DNA of 64,000 bases from Chryseobacterium hagamense (GCF_007991455.1 NZ_BJYJ01000014.1:62001-126000), one strand, 5' to 3'; counted from the stretch's first letter, positions 9,258 to 17,986 are shown. Notes: a model not told the origin generated them from the sequence alone. Made by a program: numbers and translations.

Positions 9258-9776
9258 ATGAAAAAGACATTATCAATCATCGCTTTGTCTGTCATTGGCT
9301 TCGGTATGGTTTCCTGCAAAAAGGAAAATAAAGAAACGGCTACAGGGTCAGAGCCGGCAACCACCACTATGGATTCTGCCACTACCGCTGCGCCGGCTCC
9401 TATGGGAGATTCTGCTGCCGTAGCTCCTGCTGCTGAACAGACTGCTGCTGCTTCCAAACAGCCGCTGACTACCATAGCCCTTTCCGAAAGCAGCTTCGAT
9501 TTTGGAAAAGTTAAAAAAGGGGATAAGGTTCAGCACGTTTATGAGGTGACCAATACGGGAAGCAACCCATTGATTATTTCTGAAGTAAAACCGGGATGCG
9601 GATGTACGGTACCTGATTTTACGAAAGACCCGATCATGCCGGGTAAAAAAGGGAAAATTACCCTGCATTTCGATTCCACCAACTTCGACGGAAATGTGAG
9701 CAAATTTGCTGATGTTTTCGCCAACGTAGAAAAAATGCCGGTTAAATTAACGTTTACTGCAAACATCCAACCATAA
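9258..9776 (+). CDS. DUF1573-domain lipoprotein
   Basis: Encodes 172 residues. A signal peptide (MKKTLSIIALSVIGFGMVSC) ends in a lipobox with the acylated cysteine at residue 20. A low-complexity Ala/Thr/Ser linker follows to about residue 70. The DUF1573 domain, an immunoglobulin-like fold, covers the rest (SSFDFGKVKKGDKVQHVYEV... VKPGCGCTVPDF). DUF1573 proteins are abundant envelope proteins in Bacteroidota with no settled function. The gene sits between nusB and yajC, 4 bp from the latter, so all three are probably co-transcribed. Confidence 0.88.
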   Translation: MKKTLSIIALSVIGFGMVSCKKENKETATGSEPATTTMDSATTAAPAPMGDSAAVAPAAEQTAAASKQPLTTIALSESSFDFGKVKKGDKVQHVYEVTNTGSNPLIISEVKPGCGCTVPDFTKDPIMPGKKGKITLHFDSTNFDGNVSKFADVFANVEKMPVKLTFTANIQP

Positions 9777-9780
9777 GACC

Positions 9781-10155
9781 ATGAATTTACTATCCATCTT
9801 TTTACAGGCGCCGGCTCCGGGAGGAGGAAATTCCATGATGCTGATCATGATGGGGGCCATGTTCGTCGGGTTTTATTTCCTGATGATCAGACCGCAGATG
9901 AAGAAGCAGAAGCAGGAAAAGAACTTCCAGGAAACCCTGAAGGTAGGAACCCGCGTGGTGCTTACTTCCGGACTTCACGGAAGAATCGCCCAGGTTCAGG
10001 ATGACGGTTTTGTGATCGAAACGTTATCAGGTAAACTGAAATTCGAAAAGGCTGCCGTTTCCAGAGAATTTACGGAATCCCGTTTCGGAGAGAAAGCCAA
10101 AGCTGCCGCTGAAAAAACAGCCGAGAAAAAAGAAATCGACCTGGAGAAAAAGTAA
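9781..10155 (+). CDS. yajC: Preprotein translocase subunit YajC
   Basis: Encodes 124 residues with one N-terminal membrane helix (MMLIMMGAMFVGFYFLMIRP), the characteristic RPQMKKQKQEK motif and a small soluble domain (VGTRVVLTSGLHGRIAQV). YajC associates with SecDF in the inner membrane and assists Sec-dependent export. The tail is Lys/Glu-rich. It is the last gene of the nusB run and is followed by a strong terminator. Confidence 0.95.
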   Translation: MNLLSIFLQAPAPGGGNSMMLIMMGAMFVGFYFLMIRPQMKKQKQEKNFQETLKVGTRVVLTSGLHGRIAQVQDDGFVIETLSGKLKFEKAAVSREFTESRFGEKAKAAAEKTAEKKEIDLEKK

Positions 10156-10177
10156 TTTTCAGGATTAAAAATATTCG

Positions 10178-10218
10178 TTTCGGCGGGACAGGCAGTGCTT
10201 ATCCCGCCGAAATTTTTT
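10178..10218 (+). terminator. Terminator after yajC
   Basis: TTTCGGCGGGA and TCCCGCCGAAA form a perfect 11-bp stem with a 13-nt loop followed by TTTTTT. Confidence 0.9.
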
Positions 10219-10331
10219 AGTATATAGGGTGTTGAGAACCTTAATTTTCCATACGAATCGGTTTGTGTTCATAACCGTGCAGTATATCATGCAATCGTAT
10301 CAGTTTTTGTTGATCAGTTAACCCAGAATTT

Positions 10332-10361
10332 ATTTGTGTTTATTCGTGTAAATATTTGTGT
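10332..10361 (+). repeat. Three phased ATTYGTGTW motifs upstream of the SDR gene
   Basis: ATTTGTGTT (10332), ATTCGTGTA (10342) and ATTTGTGTT (10353) lie 10-11 bp apart, about one helical turn. They sit just upstream of the promoter of the SDR gene. They may be binding sites or part of the ATTCGTGTAAATTCGTGG-type intergenic repeats that I recall from flavobacteria. Confidence 0.35.
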
Positions 10362-10377
10362 TCATAGTGGTTTAAAT

Positions 10378-10385
10378 TATCTTTG
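10378..10385 (+). promoter_or_regulatory. -7 promoter element of the SDR gene (leaderless transcript likely)
   Basis: TATCTTTG matches TAnnTTTG exactly and ends only 4 bp before the ATG at 10390. Transcription would start at or next to the start codon. Confidence 0.55.
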
Positions 10386-10389
10386 CCCC

Positions 10390-11121
10390 ATGACTCAAAA
10401 CACAGGTAAAACCGTTCTTATCCTCGGTGCCAATTCCGATGTGGCCAAGCAATCCATCAAACTATATATTGAAAAGGGTTTTTCCGTTATAGCCGCATCC
10501 CGTAATACGGCGTCATTGGATGAATTTGTATCGGAAAACAGCCTGAATTCAAAAGTAACGGTTTTGGCTTTCGATGCAGTAGATTTTGATTCCCACAGGA
10601 AATTTTATGACGGATTACCGGCAAAGCCGCATATTGTCATCTATGCCGCAGGGTTTTTGGTGGATAATGAAAAGGCTTTAAAAGATTTTAAAGGTACGCA
10701 GCAGATGATGATGGTGAATTATATGGGAGCTGTTTCCATTCTGAATATCATTGCCGGCGACCGGGAAAATAAGAATCTGGAAAGGATCATCGGCCTGTCT
10801 TCGCTTTCCGGCGTTCGTGGAAGGAAGAGTAATTTTGTTTACGGAAGTACAAAAGCAGCCTTTACAACTTACCTGGCCGGATTAAGACAGGAACTGGCCT
10901 CAGGAAATATCCAAGTCAACGCTTTGGTCATCGGCTACATCCGCACCAAAATCAACGAGGGCTTACAATTGAATGAATCGCTGATCATGGAGCCGGATTA
11001 TGTGGCAAAATTTATTGTTAATGCCGGAAATTCCTTTATCATTGTTCCGAACTTCAAATGGAAACTCATTTACCTGATTCTGAAACTGCTGCCGGAAAGC
11101 CTGGTGGCGAAACTGCCTTAA
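10390..11121 (+). CDS. Short-chain dehydrogenase/reductase
   Basis: Encodes 243 residues from the ATG at 10390 (MTQNTGKTVLILGANSDVAK). The frame is open further upstream, but the promoter -7 element at 10378-10385 excludes the earlier codon. The N-terminal Rossmann fold shows an atypical glycine motif (LGANSDVAK), an Asp of the adenine pocket, NYMGA for the usual NNAG region, the catalytic Ser in SSLSG, and YGSTK with active-site Tyr and Lys. The C-terminus is hydrophobic (WKLIYLILKLLPESLVAKL), suggesting membrane association. The sequence resembles SDRs of the DprE2 type, but no DprE1-like partner is nearby, so the substrate remains unassigned. Confidence 0.85.
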   Translation: MTQNTGKTVLILGANSDVAKQSIKLYIEKGFSVIAASRNTASLDEFVSENSLNSKVTVLAFDAVDFDSHRKFYDGLPAKPHIVIYAAGFLVDNEKALKDFKGTQQMMMVNYMGAVSILNIIAGDRENKNLERIIGLSSLSGVRGRKSNFVYGSTKAAFTTYLAGLRQELASGNIQVNALVIGYIRTKINEGLQLNESLIMEPDYVAKFIVNAGNSFIIVPNFKWKLIYLILKLLPESLVAKLP

Positions 11122-11129
11122 ATTTCAAA

Positions 11130-11591
11130 ATGAAAGATGAAATTTTACAGATAAAGAATTATATTGATGAGATTGATGTTCATGGCTCTTCAGAGAATTT
11201 CGAATATGACTTTTGCCCTTTCCTGCAAAATATCCTAGACAATTATACAGCAAAGCAGCACGATGATTTTGTGAAAGAAATATTTAATTCTGAGGATCAG
11301 CACCTATATTTCATCGCGAGATTCTTAGACTTTACAGATTATGATATGAAAGGAAAATATGAATCTTCCTATGTGTTCTGCGAGTGTTTTTCGAAAATTA
11401 ACGGAGTAGAATATTTAAAATGTCTATATATTAATTTGGAATTGCACCTGATGCAGAAAAAATGTTTTAAAGAGGGTTTAACCTTATCTCTTGATGATAT
11501 CGTTAACAACCTTTATCTGCTGATCAATCACCTGAGAGATAAAAACAGCATTGATCGTTGCCTGGAAATTATCGAAAATCTCAAGAATTAA
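11130..11591 (+). CDS. Hypothetical acidic helical protein
   Basis: Encodes 153 residues from the ATG at 11130 (MKDEILQIKNYIDEIDVHGS). The open frame extends upstream into the SDR gene, but that part reads as an out-of-frame shadow. The protein is acidic, mostly helical and Cys-containing, with no signal peptide or membrane segment. I do not recognise the family. It begins 8 bp after the SDR stop codon, so co-transcription is likely, and ends 2 bp from the convergent ligD stop with no visible terminator between. Confidence 0.65.
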   Translation: MKDEILQIKNYIDEIDVHGSSENFEYDFCPFLQNILDNYTAKQHDDFVKEIFNSEDQHLYFIARFLDFTDYDMKGKYESSYVFCECFSKINGVEYLKCLYINLELHLMQKKCFKEGLTLSLDDIVNNLYLLINHLRDKNSIDRCLEIIENLKN

Positions 11592-11593
11592 TT

Positions 11594-13495
11594 TTATCCT
11601 TTATCTCCTAACAGCTCCAAAGCTTTCATCATATCAATTCCCTTACCCAGAACCGGCTTGAATAAATCCCCTTTCTTTTCGATTCTTTCCAGTGCATTGT
11701 GAATATTGAAATCGGTAGGCTTTAAGCCTTTTTTAAGTTCATTCCATTCCAGAGGCATGGAAACGGAAGCGCCTTCTTTAGGACGGATGCTGTAGGCACT
11801 TGCCAAAGTCTGTCCGCTTCGGTTCTGCAAATAATCGAGGTAGATTTTTTTGTCGTCCCGCTTCTGCAGGCTTCTTTCCAACGTGGTGATTTCGGGAAGC
11901 GTGTCATGCACCTGCTTCATCAGGATGTGGGCAAAATCTTTTACCTGATCGAAATCGTAATTCCCGCCCATCGGAATGTATACATGGATTCCGGTGCTGC
12001 CCGAGGTTTTGCAGTAGCCTTCGGTCTTAACGGATTTCAGGACTTCATTTACCTGTAGAGCAGTCTCAATGACGTCATCAAACGTATTTTTTTTGGAAGG
12101 ATCAAGATCCAGAACAAGGAAATCGGGATGTTCCAGATCGGGGAGGGAAGCATTCCACGGATTCATGTCGATGCAGCCCAGATTGTTTAAATAAGCCAGG
12201 GTGGCTTTGTCATTGCAGTAAATATAATCGATATCCTTATCGTTGGATTCGGAATACACCTGCGTGGTTTTGATCCAGTCCGGGATGTTGTTGCCGGCCT
12301 CTTTCTGATAGAAATTCTGCTCTTCGATTCCGTTGGGGAAGCGGTTTAAGGAGAGCGGACGGTTTTTAAGGTGAGGTAAAATATAGCCGGCCACCGATTG
12401 GTAATAATCGATGACCTCGCCTTTGGTAATGCCATCCTTCGGAAAATAAATCTTCTCCTGATTGGTGAGTTTCACTTTATGGCGGTTCAGGGTAATTTCT
12501 TTTTCGTTTTCGGAAGGTTTTGTTTTTTTAGGGGCGGTACTTTTCATATGGATGATGTTTGAAGTCTTTTGTAATTCGTCAGCAGGGCTTTTAACCTCTT
12601 CGGGCTCTTTGTCTTCACGGATGGCCATGAATACAGGATGGCGGAAAATTCCGTCATTGGTAATTTCGGAATATTTGATTTCGCAGACAATTTCAGGTTT
12701 CGTCCAGGTAACGGGCATGTTGGTTTTCGGGGCTTTGCTGAAAGGTGATTTCTTAGTCGTAATTTTCTCCAGTCTCTCCAGGATTTCATGGATCCGTTCA
12801 CGGTTGAATCCGGTTCCGGTATGTCCGCAGTAAATCAGCTTTCCATCAACATATTTTCCTAAAATCAACGCTCCGAAACCTTCCCTCGAACCCCGCGGTT
12901 CCGTAAATCCGCAGATGATGGCTTCTTCGGTAGTATTAAATTTAATCTTCAGCCAATCGGTGGTGCGGTGGTTTTCCACATACGGGCTGTTCGCCTTCTT
13001 GGCAATCATGCCTTCCAGCTTCATCTTCCGCATCTGATTAAAAAAGTCAATGCCTTTTTCCGGAATATGATCGCAGTATTTGATGACATCCGTTTCGATC
13101 AAGGCTTCTTTTAAAAGCTCTTTCCGCTGGATCAGCGGCAGTTCTTCCGTAGAATGGCCGTTCAGCCACAGGATATCAAAAACCTGATAAGTCAGTGCTA
13201 AATCAGGGTTATCTCCGATTTGCTGTAATAATTGGAAATTAGGTTTTCCGTTCTCATCGTATGCTACAATTTCACCGTCCAGGATCATGTGGTGAACCTG
13301 GTTTTCAAAGTCGCGGGATACTTTTTCAAATTTGGATAGGAAAGAAATCCCGTTCCGGGAGTAGAAGAGAGGTTCGTCCTGGCTGAGATCGGCGACAGCG
13401 CGATAACCGTCCCACTTGATTTCAAAAAGCCAGTTGGGATCATTAAAAGCTTCATCAGTGAGTTTTGCGAGCATCGGCTTAATGTAGTTTTCCAC
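11594..13495 (-). CDS. ligD: DNA ligase D, ligase and polymerase domains (3' part of a frame-broken ligD)
   Basis: Encodes 633 residues if started at the GTG at 13495. Residues 1-300 are the ATP-dependent ligase with the adenylated lysine in EIKWDG (Lys27) and the OB-fold; about 340-620 are the archaeo-eukaryotic primase-like polymerase with the DLDPSK metal-binding motif. LigD joins double-strand breaks with Ku. The same frame is open well upstream of the GTG, through KPDFQHFNSLAGEKK, which reads as a natural LigD linker, back to a run of nine A at 13589-13581. Across that run it joins the 3'-phosphoesterase gene. A restored protein would be about 853 residues in the order PE-LIG-POL, as in other Bacteroidota. 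Confidence 0.9.
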   Translation of the reverse strand: MENYIKPMLAKLTDEAFNDPNWLFEIKWDGYRAVADLSQDEPLFYSRNGISFLSKFEKVSRDFENQVHHMILDGEIVAYDENGKPNFQLLQQIGDNPDLALTYQVFDILWLNGHSTEELPLIQRKELLKEALIETDVIKYCDHIPEKGIDFFNQMRKMKLEGMIAKKANSPYVENHRTTDWLKIKFNTTEEAIICGFTEPRGSREGFGALILGKYVDGKLIYCGHTGTGFNRERIHEILERLEKITTKKSPFSKAPKTNMPVTWTKPEIVCEIKYSEITNDGIFRHPVFMAIREDKEPEEVKSPADELQKTSNIIHMKSTAPKKTKPSENEKEITLNRHKVKLTNQEKIYFPKDGITKGEVIDYYQSVAGYILPHLKNRPLSLNRFPNGIEEQNFYQKEAGNNIPDWIKTTQVYSESNDKDIDYIYCNDKATLAYLNNLGCIDMNPWNASLPDLEHPDFLVLDLDPSKKNTFDDVIETALQVNEVLKSVKTEGYCKTSGSTGIHVYIPMGGNYDFDQVKDFAHILMKQVHDTLPEITTLERSLQKRDDKKIYLDYLQNRSGQTLASAYSIRPKEGASVSMPLEWNELKKGLKPTDFNIHNALERIEKKGDLFKPVLGKGIDMMKALELLGDKG

Positions 13496-13551
13496 CTTCT
13501 TTTCGCCGGCCAGAGAATTGAAATGCTGGAAATCAGGCTTTATTTCAGCGG

Positions 13552-14154
13552 CTAGTGTGCTTTTTTGCCGCTTTTTGGGCTTTTTTTTTCCTCTAAAAAT
13601 TTTGTCACTGCAGAACTTTTCGAAGTGTGGTCTTCGGCATCATACCCGCTTTCTGCGTAATCATCTTTATGTTTGATCAGCAGCCACGAATTTTCTTCGG
13701 TATTTTTCATTTTAACCAAAGCAAATTCACCTTTCAGTTTTTTTCCGTGCAGGATAAACTTCAGGGAGCCGTTATGAAGTTCTTTCAACAGTTCTTTTTC
13801 ATCCGAAAGCTTTGAATCATTATCCAGAGGCTCATAGGTTCCGCTGTCCCATACTTCCACCTGTCCGGCTCCGTAGTTACCTTCAGGGATGTTGCCTTCG
13901 AAATCTTTATAGTCATACGGGTGGTCTTCTACCATCATGGCCAGCCGTTTATCTTTTGGATCGAGCGACGGGCCTTTCGGTAAGGCCCAGCTTTTCAGGA
14001 CGCCGTCCATTTCCAGGCGGAAATCATAATGAAGCCGGGATGCCGCATGCCTTTGGATCACAAAAACAAGTTGGTCTTTGCTTTTTTTCGTTTTGCCTTC
14101 CGGTTCGCTGGTTTTATCGAACTTCCGTTTTGAATTATAATCTTGAAGTGCCAT
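13552..14154 (-). CDS. ligD: LigD 3'-phosphoesterase domain (5' part of a frame-broken ligD)
   Basis: Encodes 200 residues. The 3'-phosphoesterase domain is clear: FVIQRHAASRLHYDFRLEMD, then WALPKGPS, VEDHP and GNYGAGQVEVWD, with the His and Asp residues that bind metal. It trims 3' phosphates and ribonucleotides before ligation. The last residues (FLEEKKSPKSGKKAH) follow a nine-A run; in the -1 frame the same DNA continues as KKPKKRQKSTLAAEIKPDF and on into the ligase domain. The ATG overlaps the ku stop codon (TGATG), which indicates translational coupling. It may function alone or as an N-terminal fragment made alongside a slipped full-length product. Confidence 0.88.
   Translation of the reverse strand: MALQDYNSKRKFDKTSEPEGKTKKSKDQLVFVIQRHAASRLHYDFRLEMDGVLKSWALPKGPSLDPKDKRLAMMVEDHPYDYKDFEGNIPEGNYGAGQVEVWDSGTYEPLDNDSKLSDEKELLKELHNGSLKFILHGKKLKGEFALVKMKNTEENSWLLIKHKDDYAESGYDAEDHTSKSSAVTKFLEEKKSPKSGKKAH
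13581..13589 (-). other. Nine-A homopolymer at the ligD frame break
   Basis: On the coding (minus) strand the run is flanked by G on both sides. In the phosphoesterase frame it holds the slippery heptamer A AAA AAA. A -1 shift, or one extra A, joins the two ligD frames without a stop codon. Confidence 0.75.
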
Positions 14155-14939
14155 CAGGATGCATTTTTGGATTTGGGATTCTGTAAGCTGGCCTTTAACT
14201 GAGCCATTAAGTCAATCACTTTACCTTCTTTGGCAGGTTCTGCCTTTTTGGCTTTGACGGTTTTTCCTTTCGCTTTCTGATTAATGATCTTCATCAGGGA
14301 TTCGGAATAGGTATCTTTGTACATTTCAGGATCAAATTCCTGGGAAAGCTGCTCGATCAGGCTGACGGCCATTTTCAGTTCGGCCGGTTTCGGCGGTTTT
14401 TTAGCAGGGATTTTCAGATCGCTGTAATCCCTTATTTCCTGGGCAAACCGCAGACGGTTTAACACCAATACCTCATCATTGTACGGACGGATCATGCCGA
14501 TGGCCTCGCTTTCACGGAGAACAAAAGTCCCGACGCCCACCATTTCGGTTTTGGCGAGTGCTTTCAGAAGCAGGCGATACGCATTCTCTCCGTTTTTCTG
14601 CGGCTCGAGATAATACGGATTTTCAAAATAAACCGAGTCTACTTCATCTTCCTTTACAAACTGGTCGATCGAAAGGATCTTGGACTTTTCAGGGCTTGCC
14701 GCTTCATAGTCTTCTTCATCAAGAATGATGTATTTGTCATCCATCAGATAACCTTTCACAATATTTTCCCATTTCACCTCTTTGCCGGTGTTTTCATTAA
14801 CGCGCTTAAACCGGATATTGGAGAAATCAGACTTGTCGAGCATGTCCAGATCAAGTTTGGTTGTCTCGGTAGCGGAATAGATTTTTACGGGAATATTGAC
14901 CAGTCCAAAGCCAATGGCGCCGTTCCAGATTGCTTTCAT
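14154..14939 (-). CDS. ku: Ku, bacterial non-homologous end-joining protein
   Basis: Encodes 261 residues beginning MKAIWNGAIGFGLVNIPVKIYSAT, the hallmark of bacterial Ku. The beta-barrel core continues through RFKRVNENTGKEVKWENIVKGY and KTEMVGVGTFVLRESEAIG, and a Lys/Ala-rich C-terminal tail follows. Ku forms a homodimeric ring on broken DNA ends and recruits LigD. It is the first gene of the minus-strand operon ku-ligD, overlapping the phosphoesterase start by one base. Confidence 0.95.
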   Translation of the reverse strand: MKAIWNGAIGFGLVNIPVKIYSATETTKLDLDMLDKSDFSNIRFKRVNENTGKEVKWENIVKGYLMDDKYIILDEEDYEAASPEKSKILSIDQFVKEDEVDSVYFENPYYLEPQKNGENAYRLLLKALAKTEMVGVGTFVLRESEAIGMIRPYNDEVLVLNRLRFAQEIRDYSDLKIPAKKPPKPAELKMAVSLIEQLSQEFDPEMYKDTYSESLMKIINQKAKGKTVKAKKAEPAKEGKVIDLMAQLKASLQNPKSKNAS

Positions 14940-15007
14940 TGTACTTTATTTTGTTTAAAACGTACAAGGTCTGTGCCGTGGGACTGTTATTCTAAGAACT
15001 GTGGTAT

Positions 15008-15619
15008 CTAAATGGGTTTGAAATCTTTTTTCAGATCTCTTTGGCTTTCAGTATTCTTTTGGATATCTAAATCAATTAAGAATTCTAAATCCAGATAATA
15101 ATTAGTAAGAATATATTTGTCAAAATAAACTTTGGTTAAGGAATATTTTTGAAAAATTTCTTTTAATGCTACCGCTTCAATATTGGTGAAAGCGGCAATA
15201 TCAGGTAAAGATTTATTAAAATAGGATATGGTCACTTTAGTCTTTACAAATTCAATATCATTTTTATTATAGAATATATTGACATAATCATTCTGATCTT
15301 TCCCTACGCCAAAAACATAGCTTTCAATCACAGATGCCGTTAAATCAATATCTTCACAGATTTTATATTTTTTGATATCACTGATTACAATATCTTTATG
15401 AAAGTTTTCAACAGGAAAAGATTTTTCCTTTTCTTTAATTGATCGGATAAATAAATAAATTGGGGCTAGGATTAGAATTCCTATGACGAAATATCCTCCT
15501 TTAAAATCAAAAACATTTTTTTCTCTGGAATATCCGATTCCATGATAAAAACTGAACAATCCGGCATACCAAAGGATCATGACCGGAATTTCCCAAGGTT
15601 CTCGTTTATCCTTTTTCAT
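15008..15619 (-). CDS. Hypothetical membrane protein with two N-terminal helices
   Basis: Encodes 203 residues. Two membrane segments lie near residues 12-30 (IPVMILWYAGLFSFYHGIGY) and 42-60 (GYFVIGILILAPIYLFIRS), followed by a soluble domain of about 140 residues ending in a polar tail. I do not recognise the family. The DNA is richer in A+T than its neighbours. It lies downstream of aspS on the same strand but beyond a terminator, so it is probably transcribed separately. Confidence 0.65.
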   Translation of the reverse strand: MKKDKREPWEIPVMILWYAGLFSFYHGIGYSREKNVFDFKGGYFVIGILILAPIYLFIRSIKEKEKSFPVENFHKDIVISDIKKYKICEDIDLTASVIESYVFGVGKDQNDYVNIFYNKNDIEFVKTKVTISYFNKSLPDIAAFTNIEAVALKEIFQKYSLTKVYFDKYILTNYYLDLEFLIDLDIQKNTESQRDLKKDFKPI

Positions 15620-15644
15620 TGTATAGGATGAAATTCTTTGTTAA

Positions 15645-15672
15645 ACAAAAAAGCGGAGAAAATTCCCCGCTT
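15645..15672 (-). terminator. Terminator of aspS
   Basis: On the minus strand AAGCGG and CCGCTT pair across an AT-rich loop and are followed by a T run, directly after the aspS stop codon. Confidence 0.7.
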
Positions 15673-15677
15673 CTAAT

Positions 15678-17432
15678 TTATGATTTTAAATTCAATTGCA
15701 ATTCCAGTTCATCCAGCTGTTCATTGGCAATGGCAGCCGGTGCGTCGATCATCACATCCCGTCCCGAATTGTTCTTAGGGAAGGCGATGTAATCCCGGAT
15801 CACCTCGTTTCCGTCGAGGATCGCTACCAGACGGTCGAAACCGAAGGCCAGTCCACCGTGAGGCGGTGCGCCGTATTTGAAGGCATTCATTAAAAATCCG
15901 AACTGGGCTTCCGCTTCTTCTTTGCTGAACCCTAACAGGTCGAACATTTTGGACTGAAGGTCTTTGTCGAAAATCCTGATGGAACCTCCGCCGATTTCGT
16001 TTCCGTTCAAGACCATATCGTAAGCGTTGGCCCTTGCTTTTCCCGGATCGGTTTCCAACAGGTGGATGTCTTCCGGTTTCGGAGAGGTAAAAGGGTGGTG
16101 CATCGCATGGTAACGGCCGCTTTCTTCATCAAACTCCAGTAACGGGAAGTCGACTACCCAAAGCGGGGCGAATTCGTTTCCTTTTCTCAGGCCTAACCGG
16201 TTTCCAAGCTCCATTCTCAAGGCAGAAAGCTGGGTTCTTACCTTATGCCCGTTCCCGGAAAGGATCAGCATCAGGTCGCCTTCCTTAGCCCCGAATTTTT
16301 CGATGATCCTGGATAGATCTTCTTCATTATAGAATTTATTAACGGAAGAGGTCTTCACGCCGTCGTTCTGGAATTTAACCCAAACCATTCCGGAAGCTCC
16401 AATCTGCGGTCTCTTTACCCAATCCACAAGTTCGTCAATCTGCTTTCTGGTATAATCTGCACAGCCTTCTACATTGATTCCGACAACCAGTTCCGCTTCA
16501 TCGAATATTTTAAAGTCTTTTCCTTTTACCAGGTCGTTCAGTTCCACGAACTCCATTCCGAAACGGATATCCGGCTTGTCGTTTCCGTATTTCTGCATCG
16601 CATCGGCAAACGTCATTCTCGGAAAATCCCCGAATTCCTGTCCGGTGATGTCTTTCAGTAAGGTTTTCGTCATTCCTTCGAAAACATTCATCACATCCTC
16701 CTGCTCCACGAAGGCCATTTCACAATCGATCTGGGTGAATTCCGGCTGACGGTCGGCTCTTAAATCCTCGTCACGGAAACATTTTACGATCTGGAAATAT
16801 TTATCCATTCCGCCTACCATCAGCAATTGCTTGAAGGTCTGCGGAGACTGCGGCAATGCGTAGAACTGCCCGGGGTTCATCCTGCTCGGCACCACGAAGT
16901 CCCTTGCCCCTTCCGGAGTGGACTTGATCAGAACCGGCGTTTCCACCTCGATAAATCCGTTGTCCGACAGATAATTCCGTACTTTCTGCGCCATGTTGTG
17001 ACGGAAAACCAGTTTGTCTTTTACCGGATTTCTGCGGATATCCAGGTAGCGGTATTTCATTCTCAGTTCCTCACCGCCGTCCGTTTCATCTTCAATCGTG
17101 AAAGGCGGAAGCTGGGATTCGTTCAGAACCGTTAATTTTTCAACTAAAATTTCAATTTCCCCGGTCAGGATATTCGGATTTTTACTTACCCTTTCGATTA
17201 CTTTTCCCGTCACCTGAATCACAAATTCGCGTCCCAGCTTTTTGGCATTGTCCATCAGTTCCGCAGAAGAGCGCTCCTGGTCGAAAACCAGTTGGGTAAT
17301 TCCGTAACGATCCCGGAGATCTATCCAAATCATAAATCCTTTGTCGCGGATGGTCTGTACCCATCCCGAAAGCGTAACTTCTTCATTAAGATTCTTCAGA
17401 GACAATTCTCCGTTGGTGTGTGATCGAAACAT
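15678..17432 (-). CDS. aspS: Aspartyl-tRNA synthetase
   Basis: Encodes 584 residues, normal length for the bacterial type. The N-terminal OB-fold anticodon-binding domain ([24 protein letters not shown]) is followed by the class II catalytic core: motif 2 [18 protein letters not shown], a GAD-type insertion in the middle, and motif 3 [11 protein letters not shown] near the C-terminus. It charges tRNA-Asp. It is monocistronic with its own promoter (17493-17526) and terminator. The 5' leader holds a small hairpin and a repeated motif at 17441-17481. Confidence 0.95.
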   Translation of the reverse strand: MFRSHTNGELSLKNLNEEVTLSGWVQTIRDKGFMIWIDLRDRYGITQLVFDQERSSAELMDNAKKLGREFVIQVTGKVIERVSKNPNILTGEIEILVEKLTVLNESQLPPFTIEDETDGGEELRMKYRYLDIRRNPVKDKLVFRHNMAQKVRNYLSDNGFIEVETPVLIKSTPEGARDFVVPSRMNPGQFYALPQSPQTFKQLLMVGGMDKYFQIVKCFRDEDLRADRQPEFTQIDCEMAFVEQEDVMNVFEGMTKTLLKDITGQEFGDFPRMTFADAMQKYGNDKPDIRFGMEFVELNDLVKGKDFKIFDEAELVVGINVEGCADYTRKQIDELVDWVKRPQIGASGMVWVKFQNDGVKTSSVNKFYNEEDLSRIIEKFGAKEGDLMLILSGNGHKVRTQLSALRMELGNRLGLRKGNEFAPLWVVDFPLLEFDEESGRYHAMHHPFTSPKPEDIHLLETDPGKARANAYDMVLNGNEIGGGSIRIFDKDLQSKMFDLLGFSKEEAEAQFGFLMNAFKYGAPPHGGLAFGFDRLVAILDGNEVIRDYIAFPKNNSGRDVMIDAPAAIANEQLDELELQLNLKS

Positions 17433-17440
17433 AAATTATT

Positions 17441-17481
17441 GTTTAAAGTTCAAGGTTTAAAGTTCATATCCGAACTTTGAA
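17441..17481 (-). other. Repeated motif and hairpin in the aspS 5' leader
   Basis: GTTTAAAGTTCA occurs twice on the plus strand (17441-17452 and 17455-17466) and GAACTTTGAA follows at 17472-17481. In the minus-strand transcript AAAGTTC and GAACTTT form a 7-bp stem with a 6-nt loop within the leader. It may be regulatory or a member of a common flavobacterial intergenic repeat. Confidence 0.4.
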
Positions 17482-17492
17482 TTTTCCGTTCG

Positions 17493-17526
17493 CAAAGATA
17501 AGATTTTTGAAGGTTTTAAAAACAAA
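17493..17526 (-). promoter_or_regulatory. Promoter of aspS
   Basis: TATCTTTG on the minus strand at 17500-17493 matches the -7 consensus, with a TTTG-like element about 19 bp further upstream near 17521. The leader to the ATG is about 55 nt. Confidence 0.55.
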
Positions 17527-17776
17527 AAAACGCCTTTTCATGAAAATTCCGGAACCTTTGGTCAGGCTCCGGAGTAGTTTTGGTGTGGTTTCGCGCTGAG
17601 CACAGGCTCAGGGAATAAAGAAGGATGAATAATTCTTCTTCACGGGTATTAGTTTCTGCGGACAAAAGTAGCTTATCTCACAGAGATTTGATAAGGATGA
17701 ACTTTTGAATTATGGTATTTTAGTATTAAAATCCGAAATTTTAACAGATTATTCTGAATTATTTTCATAAAATTTC
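17527..17776. other. Intergenic region with two hairpins, no gene seen
   Basis: CCGGAACC / GGCTCCGG (17549-17572, one mismatch) and CTGAGC / GCTCAG (17596-17611, perfect, 4-nt loop) form hairpins. The rest has no convincing open frame. The second hairpin recalls GCTCAG-containing intergenic repeats of Bacteroidota. No clear terminator for the minus-strand XRE gene was found. Confidence 0.4.
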
Positions 17777-17983
17777 TTAATCTTTCACATATTCCAGGAT
17801 ATCCCCGGGCTGGCAGTCCAAGGCTTTACAGATGGCTTCCAAAGTGGAAAGCTTTACGGCTTTGGCCTTCCCGGTTTTTAAGATGGAAAGGTTGGCCTGG
17901 GTGATACCGATTTTCTCGGCAAGTTCCTGCGACTGCATCTTTCTTCTCGCCAGCATGACGTCTACGTTGATTATTATTGGCAT
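17777..17983 (-). CDS. XRE/Cro-family regulator of the YozG type
   Basis: Encodes 68 residues, essentially one helix-turn-helix domain: VDVMLARRKMQSQELAEKIGITQANLSILKTGKAKAVKLSTLEAICKALDCQPGDILEY. This is the small HTH type commonly encoded beside DUF2975 membrane proteins. The DUF2975 gene ends 3 bp upstream, so the two are translated from one message. It probably represses its own operon; three 21-bp-spaced repeats at the operon promoter (18584-18646) are candidate operators. Confidence 0.88.
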   Translation of the reverse strand: MPIIINVDVMLARRKMQSQELAEKIGITQANLSILKTGKAKAVKLSTLEAICKALDCQPGDILEYVKD

Positions 17984-17986
17984 AAG

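Noticed and set aside
17624..17707. A 27-codon plus-strand ORF in the gap between aspS and the XRE gene
   Set aside because: Too short, no promoter match and no family resemblance; listed only as part of the intergenic region.
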